Positions 1 to 7,121 of a DNA stretch of 32,106 nt are shown here, in pieces (the stretch's first letter is position 1; the number at the start of each line of letters is the position of its first letter). Made by a program: the position numbers and the translations under genes. Source of the DNA: Clostridiaceae bacterium (GTDB taxonomy: Bacteria; Bacillota; Clostridia; Saccharofermentanales; DTU023); contig DUVH01000027.1 in the NCBI GenBank assembly GCA_012841145.1, forward strand, positions 1 through 32,106. Direction: 5' to 3'. The notes below the pieces were generated by a model. The model was not told where the DNA came from, did no database searches, and saw only the letters and a program-made list of their open reading frames with translations.

Positions 1-113
1 AAGGGGGCGATCTGTGTGTGATTGCGCTTCGTTTTGAAAGAAAAACACGCTCTAATTGCGTGATGAGTGGGGCTAATCGTGTGTCGACACGTTTTAGCTG
101 AGTGTAAGGCGAT

Positions 114-153
114 ATTTCAGTTTGATGTGCGGCATTTCAGTTCGATGTGCGGC
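114..153. repeat. Tandem duplication of a 20-bp unit
   Basis: Two adjacent 20-bp copies (114-133 and 134-153) differ at one base; the unit reads atttcagttYgatgtgcggc. It lies in non-coding sequence left of the DUF559-like gene. No function is evident. Its unit size matches the other short arrays in this window, although the sequence is different. Confidence 0.85.
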
Positions 154-172
154 GGTTTCGCAGTGCTAAGAA

Positions 173-257
173 AGGCAATTAAGGTGCTCGCGTTAACCGC
201 ACTGAATGACGCGCGCTCAAAACTCAAGTGATGAGGCAATTAAGGTGCTCGCGTTAA
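173..257. repeat. Pair of 24-bp direct repeats at the 3' end of the DUF559-like gene
   Basis: An identical 24-bp sequence occurs at 173-196 and 234-257, 61 bp apart; its core is ggtgctcgcgttaa. The right copy covers the last codons and stop of the minus-strand gene (240-1211), so the left copy carries a duplicate of that gene's C-terminal codons and stop. The left copy is followed by ttaaccgcac (193-202), a string that recurs twice in the array after arcA (6956-6965 and 6977-6986). This suggests a dispersed repeat family. Confidence 0.85.
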
Positions 258-1211
258 AACAAGGGGGAGGTTGGGGTGTCTGGTGAGCCTGTTCCAGGCG
301 GCAAGGTAAATTCTATACATGGTGCGGACTCCGGGAAACGGGGGAACTTCTCGCCAGTGGATTTTGCGGAAACGTGAGCGAAGACGAAGTCCTTTCTTGA
401 ACAGCAGATCGCGCAGGGCTGCGAAGTTTTCAAAATACTTTCTTGCGCGAATTTGAATGCGTTTTCTTATCAGACGAGAAAGTTGGCGCGCTAAGTTCTG
501 AAAGGCTTTGAGGTCGTTAAGTTGTGAGTAGTTCACTGAAACGACTTGATAGCCTTCTTTTTCCAGATTAGCCGTACGCTCCCGATCTTTTGATAATGCC
601 GAGGCGCTGCTGTGGAATTCTTCACTGTCGTACTCGATATCAAGCTTACAGGAAGGGACGTAGAGGTCGGCAAAGTAAGTTTTGCCCCCTTCCAACACAA
701 TCTTTTCGTTGAGAACGATTTCGCTAAAGCCGCAACCTCCAAGCGCATTGGGCAAACGCAGAAACATGTAAAGAATTGATTCCATCGGAGACCGGGAATT
801 ATTGTCAAGATAGCGAATGGCGCGGAGTGCTTTTCTGCGACCGCGATGTCCTCGCAGTTCTTCTGCGCAAGTGCGCAATTCATCGACGGTGCAACGAGGC
901 TGATTGCCCTTGCGGTAAGAACAGATTTGAAGCCCGAGATAAATGAGCTCGTTGATGCTGTAGTCTAGAGCGACTTGGAGGAAGACTAAGGGTAGTGTAC
1001 ACGCTTTTCCTTCTACGTATTTCTCGGCTCCGGGGATATTACACGTGTGTATGACGGCTCGATCGGGGCGGTAGACGGGCTTGTCGGTGAAGATGACGTA
1101 TTCTTCGGGGAAAGCGATTTCGAGCGGCTCAATGTTGCCTCGGATTGACGGTACTTTCCAATAATCAAGTGCAGGTTTCCCGTAAAGATACTTTTTGACG
1201 TTCTGGTTCAT
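240..1211 (-). CDS. DUF559-like protein with a PD-(D/E)XK-type nuclease fold (hypothetical)
   Basis: The 323-residue protein has no signal peptide or membrane segment. Its second half resembles DUF559 / Vsr-like endonuclease-fold domains: SPMES near residue 144 gives a conserved Glu, ADLYVPSCKLDIEYDSEEFH at 181-200 gives the Asp...(Glu)xLys-like strand, then D-R-E-R and a GYQVVSVNYSQL strand near 220-231. Such domains occur in stand-alone nuclease-like proteins and fused to antitoxin-like regulators. The first 130 residues are not recognised. No clear Shine-Dalgarno lies before the ATG. The C-terminus falls inside a direct repeat, so the end of the protein may have been altered by repeat insertion. 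The fold assignment is by motif pattern only; substrate and activity are unknown. Confidence 0.65.
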   Translation of the reverse strand: MNQNVKKYLYGKPALDYWKVPSIRGNIEPLEIAFPEEYVIFTDKPVYRPDRAVIHTCNIPGAEKYVEGKACTLPLVFLQVALDYSINELIYLGLQICSYRKGNQPRCTVDELRTCAEELRGHRGRRKALRAIRYLDNNSRSPMESILYMFLRLPNALGGCGFSEIVLNEKIVLEGGKTYFADLYVPSCKLDIEYDSEEFHSSASALSKDRERTANLEKEGYQVVSVNYSQLNDLKAFQNLARQLSRLIRKRIQIRARKYFENFAALRDLLFKKGLRLRSRFRKIHWREVPPFPGVRTMYRIYLAAWNRLTRHPNLPLVLTRAP

Positions 1212-1311
1212 GCCTGAAGTTTAGCGAGAGATTTCGGATATTTGTGAGGAAACAATCGCCTTACCTTGCGACAGCAGTCAATTTGTCGATATTGATTCCA
1301 TTTTTCACGTT

Positions 1312-1359
1312 CGGGCATCATTGAAAGGCGGAAATCGGGCATCATTGAAAGGCAGAAAA
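1312..1359. repeat. Tandem duplication of a 24-bp unit
   Basis: Two adjacent 24-bp copies (1312-1335 and 1336-1359), each beginning cgggcatcattgaaaggc, differ at only a base or two. They lie in the 375-bp gap between the DUF559-like gene and the blaI-like gene. A 94-codon ORF crossing them on the minus strand has no ribosome binding site or recognisable composition, so the gap is treated as non-coding. Confidence 0.8.
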
Positions 1360-1500
1360 TTGAACAATATTGCAGGTAGCCGAAGTACAACAAAGGATGT
1401 AACTTGAACCAATTTACAGGTAAGCCGATGAACAAACGAACAGAAGTGCGGCTAAAATTATAGATAGTAAGTATTATTTCCGATATTTTCAACTCCCCTC

Positions 1501-1528
1501 TTGATATTTCACTCTAATCGGTTAGAAT
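1501..1528 (+). promoter_or_regulatory. Promoter of the blaI-M56 operon with a candidate BlaI operator
   Basis: TTGATA (1501-1506) and TAGAAT (1523-1528) are separated by 16 bp, a good sigma-A-type promoter. The inverted repeat TCTAA-tcgg-TTAGA (1513-1526) runs through the spacer into the -10 box, where a BlaI/MecI-family dimer would block RNA polymerase. A second TTAGA half-site is at 1547-1551, and its TTAGAG (1547-1552) mirrors CTCTAA at 1512-1517. The family is normally autoregulated, so this is the expected operator place, but the TACA/TGTA core of classical bla operators is not present. Confidence 0.6.
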
Positions 1529-1589
1529 GGAATGTACTCGAACGCGTTAGAGCACTATGGTTTATATGTCGGGGTGGGGCAGGGTAATG

Positions 1590-1964
1590 ATGGAAATACC
1601 AAAAATCTTTGAGAGTGAATATCAGTTTTGTCTGATTCTTTGGGAGCACGAGCCCATAAAAAGCTCGGAGCTTGTGAAGTTGTGCGAGGAGCAACTGGGC
1701 TGGAAACCTACCACGACGTACACTGTCATCAGACGCCTTTCGGATCGAGGCGTCGTAAAAAATGAAAATACGATCGTTTCTTCCCTTATTTCACAGGAGG
1801 AGGTACAGGCTGCGGAGATCAACGAACTTTTAGAGAAGAAATTCGATGGTTCACTGCCTGCCTTTATCGCCACTTTCACAAAGCATCAAAAGATTTCGGA
1901 AAACGAAATCGACGAGGTGCAGGAGATGATCGACCGCTACAGAAGGGAGGCGAGCGATGGCTGA
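1590..1964 (+). CDS. blaI: BlaI/MecI/CopY-family transcriptional repressor
   Basis: This is a small winged-helix repressor of about 124 residues. It begins with the family-typical MEIPKIFESEYQFCLILWEH, continues through the recognition-helix region WKPTTTYTVIRRLSDRGVV and ends in an acidic dimerisation helix. Family members bind as dimers to the promoter of a neighbouring membrane metallopeptidase or beta-lactamase operon and are inactivated by proteolysis. An in-frame ATG at 1557 would add 11 residues with no family resemblance; ATG 1587 or 1590 follows a G-rich stretch (ggggcagggt) and matches the usual family start. The 3' end overlaps the M56 gene by 8 bp, so translation is probably coupled. 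No beta-lactamase lies nearby, so the regulated target is unknown. Confidence 0.85.
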   Translation: MEIPKIFESEYQFCLILWEHEPIKSSELVKLCEEQLGWKPTTTYTVIRRLSDRGVVKNENTIVSSLISQEEVQAAEINELLEKKFDGSLPAFIATFTKHQKISENEIDEVQEMIDRYRREASDG

Positions 1965-3543
1965 GTTTTTTCTTAAGATGGTCAACATGGGGATTGCGGC
2001 GACATATCTCGCACTTGCGGTCATTCTAATTCGGGTCATTTTCAGAAAAGCGCCGAAACGAATTTTCCCCTTTTTGTGGGGATTGGTTGCGTTGCGCCTG
2101 CTTTTTCCTTTTTCTATCGAAAGCCCCCTGAGCCTGATCCCGAGCGGAAAAACCGTTAGTCCAGAGATACTGGTGGCGGAGGAGCCGGCGATCCATAGCG
2201 GTATTGCAGTACTCAACCGTGTCGTCAACCCCATTCTTAAAGAGTCTTTGGCACCTGATCCCGCAACTGGTGTCCATCCGGTACAAAATCAAGTATTCGT
2301 TGCTGTTGTTATTTGGGTGGTCGGAATCGCGGCGATGCTGCTTTATTCTTTGATCAGCTATCTGCGTCTGCGACGCGAGGTGAAGACAGCCGTTCGCATG
2401 CAGCCGGGTGTATGGAAAAGCGACACGATCGCATCTCCCTTTGTGTTCGGCCTTGTACGGCCGCAGATTTATCTTCCGTTTACCTTGGCCGATTCGGACC
2501 TAGACTATGTGTTGGCTCATGAACGGGCGCACATCGCGAGAAAAGATCACTGGACAAAACCGTTCGGCTTCCTGTTACTTACGTTTCATTGGTATAACCC
2601 GCTCATATGGATCGCGTACGTCCTCTTTTGCTGCGATATCGAGTTTGCCTGTGACGAAAGAGTCATCAAGGGATTAAGCAGGGAGCAAAGAGCTGATTAC
2701 TCTCAATCGTTACTCTCTTGCAGTGTTTCGCATGGACGGATTGCCTCGTGTCCTCTCGCTTTTGGCGAGATCGGGGTGAAAGAAAGAGTGAAACAGGTAC
2801 TGAATTATAAGAAGCCGACTTTCTGGGTTGTTTTATCTGTTGTCGCGGCGGGCGTTATTTTGGCGGTGTGTTTTCTGACCAATCCTTTTAAATCGGATGT
2901 TACTACTTCTAAGCCGGAAATTGATGTGTCGAATCCCTCTGAAACGGGAGCGGAGGATTCCTGGCCCGCGTTGGCGGATATATGCGAGAATTATTCCTCG
3001 GAAGAAGCGGAGGCGGACGGCTGCGTGGTATTTGACGGAGAGACTCTTTTGGCAGGAGAAAGGGCGTGGGCGGATTTTGAAAACACGACTGCCTCCGGGC
3101 GCAAGGCGAAAGTGCGAGTCTATCAGACGTATACCGATCAAAACCGGCGCTATAGCGTCAAGGAGCTGAGCTACGACGGCTCGACGTATCTTCTGCAATT
3201 CTATGATCGAGATGAGAATGATAAGGAGTATTTGTTTTCGAAGCATTACCGGTATCTGGTGACAAGCGGATACCAACCGGATCCTGAAAGCTCAAATTTT
3301 TCGTTGCATTATCTTCTTTCCGACAATCCTAATGTAACGGCCGACGGTTATTGGGCACACAAGTTCAGTTCGTACTATTCACCGGATAGTATCTATAACC
3401 ATTGCATGAGACTGTTTAGCCGGCTCATTGACAACGGATACCTTCTTCAACGTGGACATGGACTCGCCTTTGCCGACATCGACAACGACGGGATAGAGGA
3501 AAAATGTTGCCTCGGTCGCTACCTTCACTTTGACTGTTTTTGA
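1957..3543 (+). CDS. M56-family (BlaR1-like) membrane metallopeptidase, 3' frameshifted
   Basis: The protein has N-terminal membrane helices (about residues 8-28, 36-52 and 113-135), then a zinc-protease domain with HERAH (188-192) as the HExxH motif and CDIEFACDERV (226-236) supplying the downstream metal-ligand region. Another helix lies near 287-306, followed by an extracytoplasmic domain. In BlaR1-type sensors a signal in this outer domain activates the cytosolic protease, which cleaves the BlaI-like repressor. There is no penicillin-binding domain here, so the ligand is unknown. The frame ends abruptly after DIDNDGIEEKCCLG with an out-of-place tail, while matching sequence continues in the +1 frame to 3754. 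The protease part is intact and may still work. Confidence 0.8.
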   Translation: MAEFFLKMVNMGIAATYLALAVILIRVIFRKAPKRIFPFLWGLVALRLLFPFSIESPLSLIPSGKTVSPEILVAEEPAIHSGIAVLNRVVNPILKESLAPDPATGVHPVQNQVFVAVVIWVVGIAAMLLYSLISYLRLRREVKTAVRMQPGVWKSDTIASPFVFGLVRPQIYLPFTLADSDLDYVLAHERAHIARKDHWTKPFGFLLLTFHWYNPLIWIAYVLFCCDIEFACDERVIKGLSREQRADYSQSLLSCSVSHGRIASCPLAFGEIGVKERVKQVLNYKKPTFWVVLSVVAAGVILAVCFLTNPFKSDVTTSKPEIDVSNPSETGAEDSWPALADICENYSSEEAEADGCVVFDGETLLAGERAWADFENTTASGRKAKVRVYQTYTDQNRRYSVKELSYDGSTYLLQFYDRDENDKEYLFSKHYRYLVTSGYQPDPESSNFSLHYLLSDNPNVTADGYWAHKFSSYYSPDSIYNHCMRLFSRLIDNGYLLQRGHGLAFADIDNDGIEEKCCLGRYLHFDCF

Positions 3544-3754
3544 AGGCGATCAGTTCGAGTATGCCGGAGTTTTCTCTCCAGCCCCAAACCGCGGCTTCAT
3601 CAGCTTTTTCCAAGAAGAAGACGGTACGCTGAAAGTACAGATGAAAAGCTGGGCCGTGGCGGAGTATCCGTCTATCGTCGGAGAGCTTTATGACATTGTC
3701 ATTCGGGACGGAACACTCGTTCTTGTGGGGGAGAATGGGGAGATTCTTCCGTAG
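3497..3754 (+). pseudogene. Displaced C-terminal part of the M56 sensor protein
   Basis: The +1 frame is open from 3497 to the stop at 3754 and reads ...TFTLTVFEGDQFEYAGVF..., ending GTLVLVGENGEILP. This is the kind of beta-rich tail expected to follow the DIDNDGIEE...CCLG segment where the main frame stops. The join appears to lie between 3514 and 3521, from a net gain of 1 or loss of 2 bases (mod 3), possibly with some codons lost. It lacks its own ribosome binding site. A sequencing error or programmed frameshift cannot be excluded, but no obvious slippery site with a following hairpin is visible. Confidence 0.65.
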
Positions 3755-4144
3755 GGAAGGAGAAGGACTAGTTCGGATCCTACATGCGATAAATGAAAGA
3801 AACAGGTGAGGACAGTTATATCTTTCCTTTACAAGCTCTCGAGCTGATCCCGATCCCCATCCAGTTGTCTTTTGAACGATATCTTTGTCAACGACTCTTT
3901 GAAGCAAAGTCTTGGCGAGACTATTTTCTCTGTTCCCGAATAAACTCATATGAATATACTGAGCTGCATAATAAAGTAAAGGGATAAGGTTACTGCGCGG
4001 CGGGTTGATACAGAGCTTTTTAGTAGTAAAAATTTTACCTTAACCCCACCGCCAATTAAGTCAAGCCTTGAGCAAGTTATGAACGGGATTTAGCCTTAAA
4101 GTCTGCGCCCTAATAGACCTTCATATCATTTTGCTTTCTCTAGC
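3755..4144. other. 390-bp intergenic stretch without a supported feature
   Basis: This lies between the convergent ends of the M56 region and the lipoprotein gene. A 64-codon plus-strand ORF (3793-3987) has no Shine-Dalgarno and no recognisable composition, so I do not call it. Only weak stem potential (4098-4120, minus strand) is visible as a possible terminator for the lipoprotein gene. Confidence 0.5.
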
Positions 4145-5272
4145 TTATTTAATGTCAATATATTTCGCAGAAACATACGGGATCGTGACACTGCCACCAA
4201 AAATTGTTGTATATGTCTTCAGCCCTTTGTACTCACCATAAAATGTTACAATGTCGTCTTCTAGCACTCTTGGCATACTGTCATCTAGAGATATGTATTC
4301 AACGTATACGGTATCGTCCCAGAAAAATCTTTTTTTGGTAACATTAATGCGGTATACATAGAAAAATAAATCTTCCATGGCCTGAACAACTTCGCCGGTA
4401 AATCTTACATACCTTCCCTCATATTTCCTTGGATTGCGAGCCAGTTCGTTATACGAAATGGACTCACATTGAGCTTTGTATTGCTCTGGGGATAAGCTTG
4501 AACATTTGATTTCTAGGGGGACCTCCTCTCCTTTGTAATGGATAGTCAAAGTGGACGTTTCTCCCGCACGAAGGGTTTTCACATCAGCAGTAATCCAATC
4601 CTTAACCCTTTCAGTTGTTCCATTTTTATAATGAGCAGTTACGATGACATCATCATCTCCAGACCTAATTGTTGTTCCCTCTGTTGTATCGCCCACATAT
4701 TTAGCCGTTATTTTTTCTAAAGCTGATGTGCTACACCTCACGAATATTTCACTAGAAAAATCACCATAAGTAACGACAACTATTGCATGTTCATCAGCCT
4801 TTAAAGTTTGAGGGTTTTCAATCTTCCAGTTTGTTTCCTCTTTTTTTGTGTTATTTTTGTAGTAACCTGTCACTTTGAAACCGCTATTAGAATCAGAGAG
4901 AACTGTACCTTCCGCTGTGTCGCCCTCGTATTTGACGGCAATGCGCACAAGTTCACTCGTTGAACACTGAACCTTAACCTCGTAACTCAATCCATCGTAC
5001 GTTACTGCGACAGTTGCTGTTTGATCTCTTTCGAGTTTGACAGGATTTTCAATATCCCAATCGTCGATTATTTCCTCTTTACCATCACCAGTAATTCCCG
5101 TTACGATAAAACCTTCATTGTTTTTATCTAATATAACGCCCTCATTAGTATCACCATTGTAAACGACTTCAATTGATTTAAATTTACTTCCACAACCCCA
5201 CATTGTGATCGAAGATATACTGACGCACAAGAGCAAAATTACTAGTTTTTTCCAGAAATCACTATGTTTCAT
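4145..5272 (-). CDS. Putative lipoprotein with three Ig-like repeats and a C-terminal OB-fold-like domain
   Basis: The start is the ATG at 5272, which lies 7 nt after a strong ggaggaga; a longer in-frame ATG at 5290 sits inside that ribosome binding site. The 375-residue product has a signal peptide (KKLVILLLCVSISSITMWGC) with Cys27 as the likely lipidated residue, in a poor lipobox. Three tandem repeats of about 72-78 residues follow (33-103, 109-180, 186-257), each opening with a Y-x-G-D-T-x-E-G-type segment and ending in a Cys-Ser strand, like bacterial Ig-like surface modules. Residues 270-375 (SYNELARNPRKYEGRYVRFTG and on) resemble small OB-fold domains found at the ends of Bacillota lipoproteins. 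Base composition is more AT-rich than the catabolic core. Function is unknown, probably cell-envelope binding. Confidence 0.7.
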   Translation of the reverse strand: MKHSDFWKKLVILLLCVSISSITMWGCGSKFKSIEVVYNGDTNEGVILDKNNEGFIVTGITGDGKEEIIDDWDIENPVKLERDQTATVAVTYDGLSYEVKVQCSTSELVRIAVKYEGDTAEGTVLSDSNSGFKVTGYYKNNTKKEETNWKIENPQTLKADEHAIVVVTYGDFSSEIFVRCSTSALEKITAKYVGDTTEGTTIRSGDDDVIVTAHYKNGTTERVKDWITADVKTLRAGETSTLTIHYKGEEVPLEIKCSSLSPEQYKAQCESISYNELARNPRKYEGRYVRFTGEVVQAMEDLFFYVYRINVTKKRFFWDDTVYVEYISLDDSMPRVLEDDIVTFYGEYKGLKTYTTIFGGSVTIPYVSAKYIDIK

Positions 5273-5417
5273 AACGTCGTTCTCCTCCATTGTTCAGCCT
5301 ACTTAACAAATAATCGTCAATCAGTGTGTACCAACATTAATAAGAGACACCAAATTAAGTGTATGTTTTAGGGTGATGATGTGTCAAGTGCTTGGCGTAT
5401 AACAAATCTACATTCAC

Positions 5418-5456
5418 TGTAAGAAATTGAAGGCATTGGGTAAATAATATCTTACA
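5418..5456. repeat. Imperfect inverted repeat upstream of arcA
   Basis: TGTAAGAAATT (5418-5428) faces AATATCTTACA (5446-5456), giving 10 of 11 paired positions around a 17-nt loop. It lies in the 400-bp gap between the divergent lipoprotein gene and arcA, about 100 bp upstream of the arcA promoter. It could be an operator or a transcript end; nothing decides between these. Confidence 0.4.
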
Positions 5457-5550
5457 ATGTTGATGCATTCTATCTATTTTCAAATGTCTTGAAAACATGT
5501 ACTTTTATCTAGCTGCGCCTGATTTGAGGTCGAGATGCTTTTCCGCGCCC

Positions 5551-5579
5551 TTGCCAATTATTTTATACATTAGTATACT
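5551..5579 (+). promoter_or_regulatory. arcA promoter
   Basis: TTGCCA (5551-5556) and TATACT (5574-5579) are separated by exactly 17 bp. The predicted transcription start is about 5586, only about 9 nt before the first arm of the pseudoknot, so the structured leader would form the very 5' end of the mRNA. The promoter lies inside an upstream in-frame extension of arcA, which argues that the extension is not translated. Confidence 0.65.
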
Positions 5580-5594
5580 GTTTATGCATTCGAG

Positions 5595-5643
5595 TATTCC
5601 GCGAGGGGGTAATGCGGAATATCTCTTCTCTTCGATACCCCCT
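5595..5643 (+). promoter_or_regulatory. H-type pseudoknot in the arcA leader (candidate riboswitch or attenuator)
   Basis: Stem 1 is TATTCCGC (5595-5602) with GCGGAATA (5614-5621), 8 perfect pairs. The loop contains AGGGGGTA (5604-5611), which is the exact complement of TACCCCCT (5636-5643), giving an 8-pair stem 2. The connecting loops are 1, 2 and 14 nt, the proportions of a classical H-type pseudoknot. The element ends 18 nt before the GGAGG of arcA. I do not recognise it as a known riboswitch class. Ligand-controlled translation of arcA by arginine or a related metabolite is inference. Confidence 0.6.
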
Positions 5644-5673
5644 GGTGCTTTTGCCGCCAATGGAGGTTTTTTT

Positions 5674-6894
5674 GTGTCTGAACGATCCGGAGTCCAGATT
5701 TTTTCTGAAATCGGACGGATTAAACGCATCATGCTGCACCGTCCCGGGCGAGAGTTGGATAATCTCACACCGCCCAACATGAAGAGGCTTTTATTTGATG
5801 AAATCCCTGATAGCTATGTAGCTGAGCGCGAGCACGATATGTTTGCCGATGTGCTCCGAGAAAGTGGCGCCGAGGTCGTGTATGTTGCCGATTTGTTGTC
5901 GGATGTTTTAGCTGATCTTTCCGTCAGAGACGCTTTTCTGCAGGAGTTTTTGGAGGAGGCAAACATCTATCGCAGTCAGTGGCATGACATTTATAATTAC
6001 CTTTATGACATGGAGGATTCTAACGATGTCGCATCGACCGTGATCATGGGGCTCCGCAGGGAAGACATTTCATTTAACAATGAGCATCTTGACCTTCTCG
6101 ATCGCAAAAAGACATTGTGGTTTGATCCCATACCGAATCTCTACTACACGCGCGATGCAATGACCGTGATCGGAAAAGGCGTCTCCGTCAACTGTATGTG
6201 GACAAACACGCGTAAGCGAGAGACATTGATCATGAAATACATAACGGGTCATCATCCCCATTTCGCCGGCGCCACGTCATTCTACACCCGAGACGAGAAT
6301 GCGTCGTTGGAAGGCGGAGACATTCTCGTTCTTTCACCTAAAGTCGTGGCGATCGGTATTTCGCAACGGACGGAATCGGCTGCTGTCAAGACGTTGGCGA
6401 CACGCATACTCCATAGCGACATGGGGTTTGAGCGTGTTCTCGCGTTCTTTATCCCTATTAAGCGCGCTTTCATGCACCTCGATACCGTCTTTACTATGGT
6501 CGATCACGATATTTTTACGATTCATCCCGAGATCGAGGGGTTTGTTGAGATGCTTGACATCATGAAAGACAAGAACGGCGATCTCGTTGTGAAGAATTTG
6601 GGCGGCGATCTTGAGGATGTCCTAAAGAAAACGCTCGGACTGTCTGAAATTGAGCTCATCCGCTGTGGCGGCACAAGTGTTATCGATTCGCAACGTGAGC
6701 AGTGGAATGACGGTTCGAATACTCTCGCGATCGCGCCCGGCGAAGTGATCGTTTATGAGCGAAATCGCGTGACAAATCGCCTCCTGAAAGAGGCGGGCGT
6801 GATATTGCATGAGATCCCCGCTTCGGAGCTGTCGCGCGGGCGCGGCGGTCCTCGTTGCATGTCGATGCCGTTATGGCGTGAGTTGCTCGATTAA
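5674..6894 (+). CDS. arcA: Arginine deiminase
   Basis: This cytosolic enzyme hydrolyses L-arginine to L-citrulline and ammonia, the first step of the deiminase pathway. From the GTG start the protein is 406 residues, the usual family length. Visible family motifs are SEIGRIKRIMLHRPGRE near the N-terminus, PNLYYTRDAMTVIG, FNNEHLD, EGGD, HLDTVF and the catalytic-Cys motif GGPRCMSMPLWRE (Cys395). I chose GTG 5674 because GGAGG lies 7 nt upstream and the family N-terminus begins there; the frame is open back to 5497, but that stretch contains the promoter and pseudoknot. The stop codon lies inside the first unit of a 21-bp repeat family. Ornithine carbamoyltransferase does not follow, although carbamate kinase does. 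Confidence 0.95.
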   Translation: MSERSGVQIFSEIGRIKRIMLHRPGRELDNLTPPNMKRLLFDEIPDSYVAEREHDMFADVLRESGAEVVYVADLLSDVLADLSVRDAFLQEFLEEANIYRSQWHDIYNYLYDMEDSNDVASTVIMGLRREDISFNNEHLDLLDRKKTLWFDPIPNLYYTRDAMTVIGKGVSVNCMWTNTRKRETLIMKYITGHHPHFAGATSFYTRDENASLEGGDILVLSPKVVAIGISQRTESAAVKTLATRILHSDMGFERVLAFFIPIKRAFMHLDTVFTMVDHDIFTIHPEIEGFVEMLDIMKDKNGDLVVKNLGGDLEDVLKKTLGLSEIELIRCGGTSVIDSQREQWNDGSNTLAIAPGEVIVYERNRVTNRLLKEAGVILHEIPASELSRGRGGPRCMSMPLWRELLD

Positions 6895-7031
6895 TCGCTC
6901 GCGCGTTAAGAGAGACTACAAAATCGGGGCTAAGCACCTCATTTATCAAGCTCGATTAACCGCACACGCATTAAGATTAACCGCACGCGCATTAAGAGAA
7001 GCCGCTCGCACGTTAAAAGACTACGCGTTAA
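6889..7031. repeat. 21-bp repeat array starting across the arcA stop codon
   Basis: Related units occupy 6889-6909, then after a 44-bp unrelated gap 6954-6974, 6975-6995 and 6996-7016, with a shortened 15-bp unit at 7017-7031. The typical unit is gattaaccgcacgcgcatta plus a final a; every unit ends in TTAA. The first copy contains the arcA stop (6892-6894) and, being a multiple of 3 long, adds a second in-frame TAA. The string ttaaccgcac is shared with the repeats at the left end of the window. Confidence 0.8.
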
Positions 7032-7047
7032 GAGACTAATCGCAGAC

Positions 7048-7069
7048 AATGGGCGCGACAGCGCCCATT
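7048..7069 (+). terminator. Hairpin between arcA and arcC
   Basis: The arms are AATGGGCGC (7048-7056) and GCGCCCATT (7061-7069), a perfect 9-bp stem with a GACA tetraloop. No T-run follows, so it is more likely a mRNA-stability, processing or weak termination element than a strong intrinsic terminator. It lies 52 nt before the arcC start. Confidence 0.5.
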
Positions 7070-7121
7070 CGTATAGAATAGAGATATTACTTCATCATTA
7101 AATTTTGGAGGTTAATTAGAC

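Noticed and set aside
1208-1492. 94-codon minus-strand ORF upstream of the DUF559-like gene
   Set aside because: No ribosome binding site, odd composition, and it reads through a 24-bp tandem duplication; probably chance.
3793-3987. 64-codon ORF after the M56 region
   Set aside because: No Shine-Dalgarno, no recognisable motif and no conserved context.
5497-5673. In-frame N-terminal extension of arcA (59 codons)
   Set aside because: It contains the promoter and pseudoknot, is unlike the ADI family, and a GTG with GGAGG at 5674 gives the normal 406-residue length.
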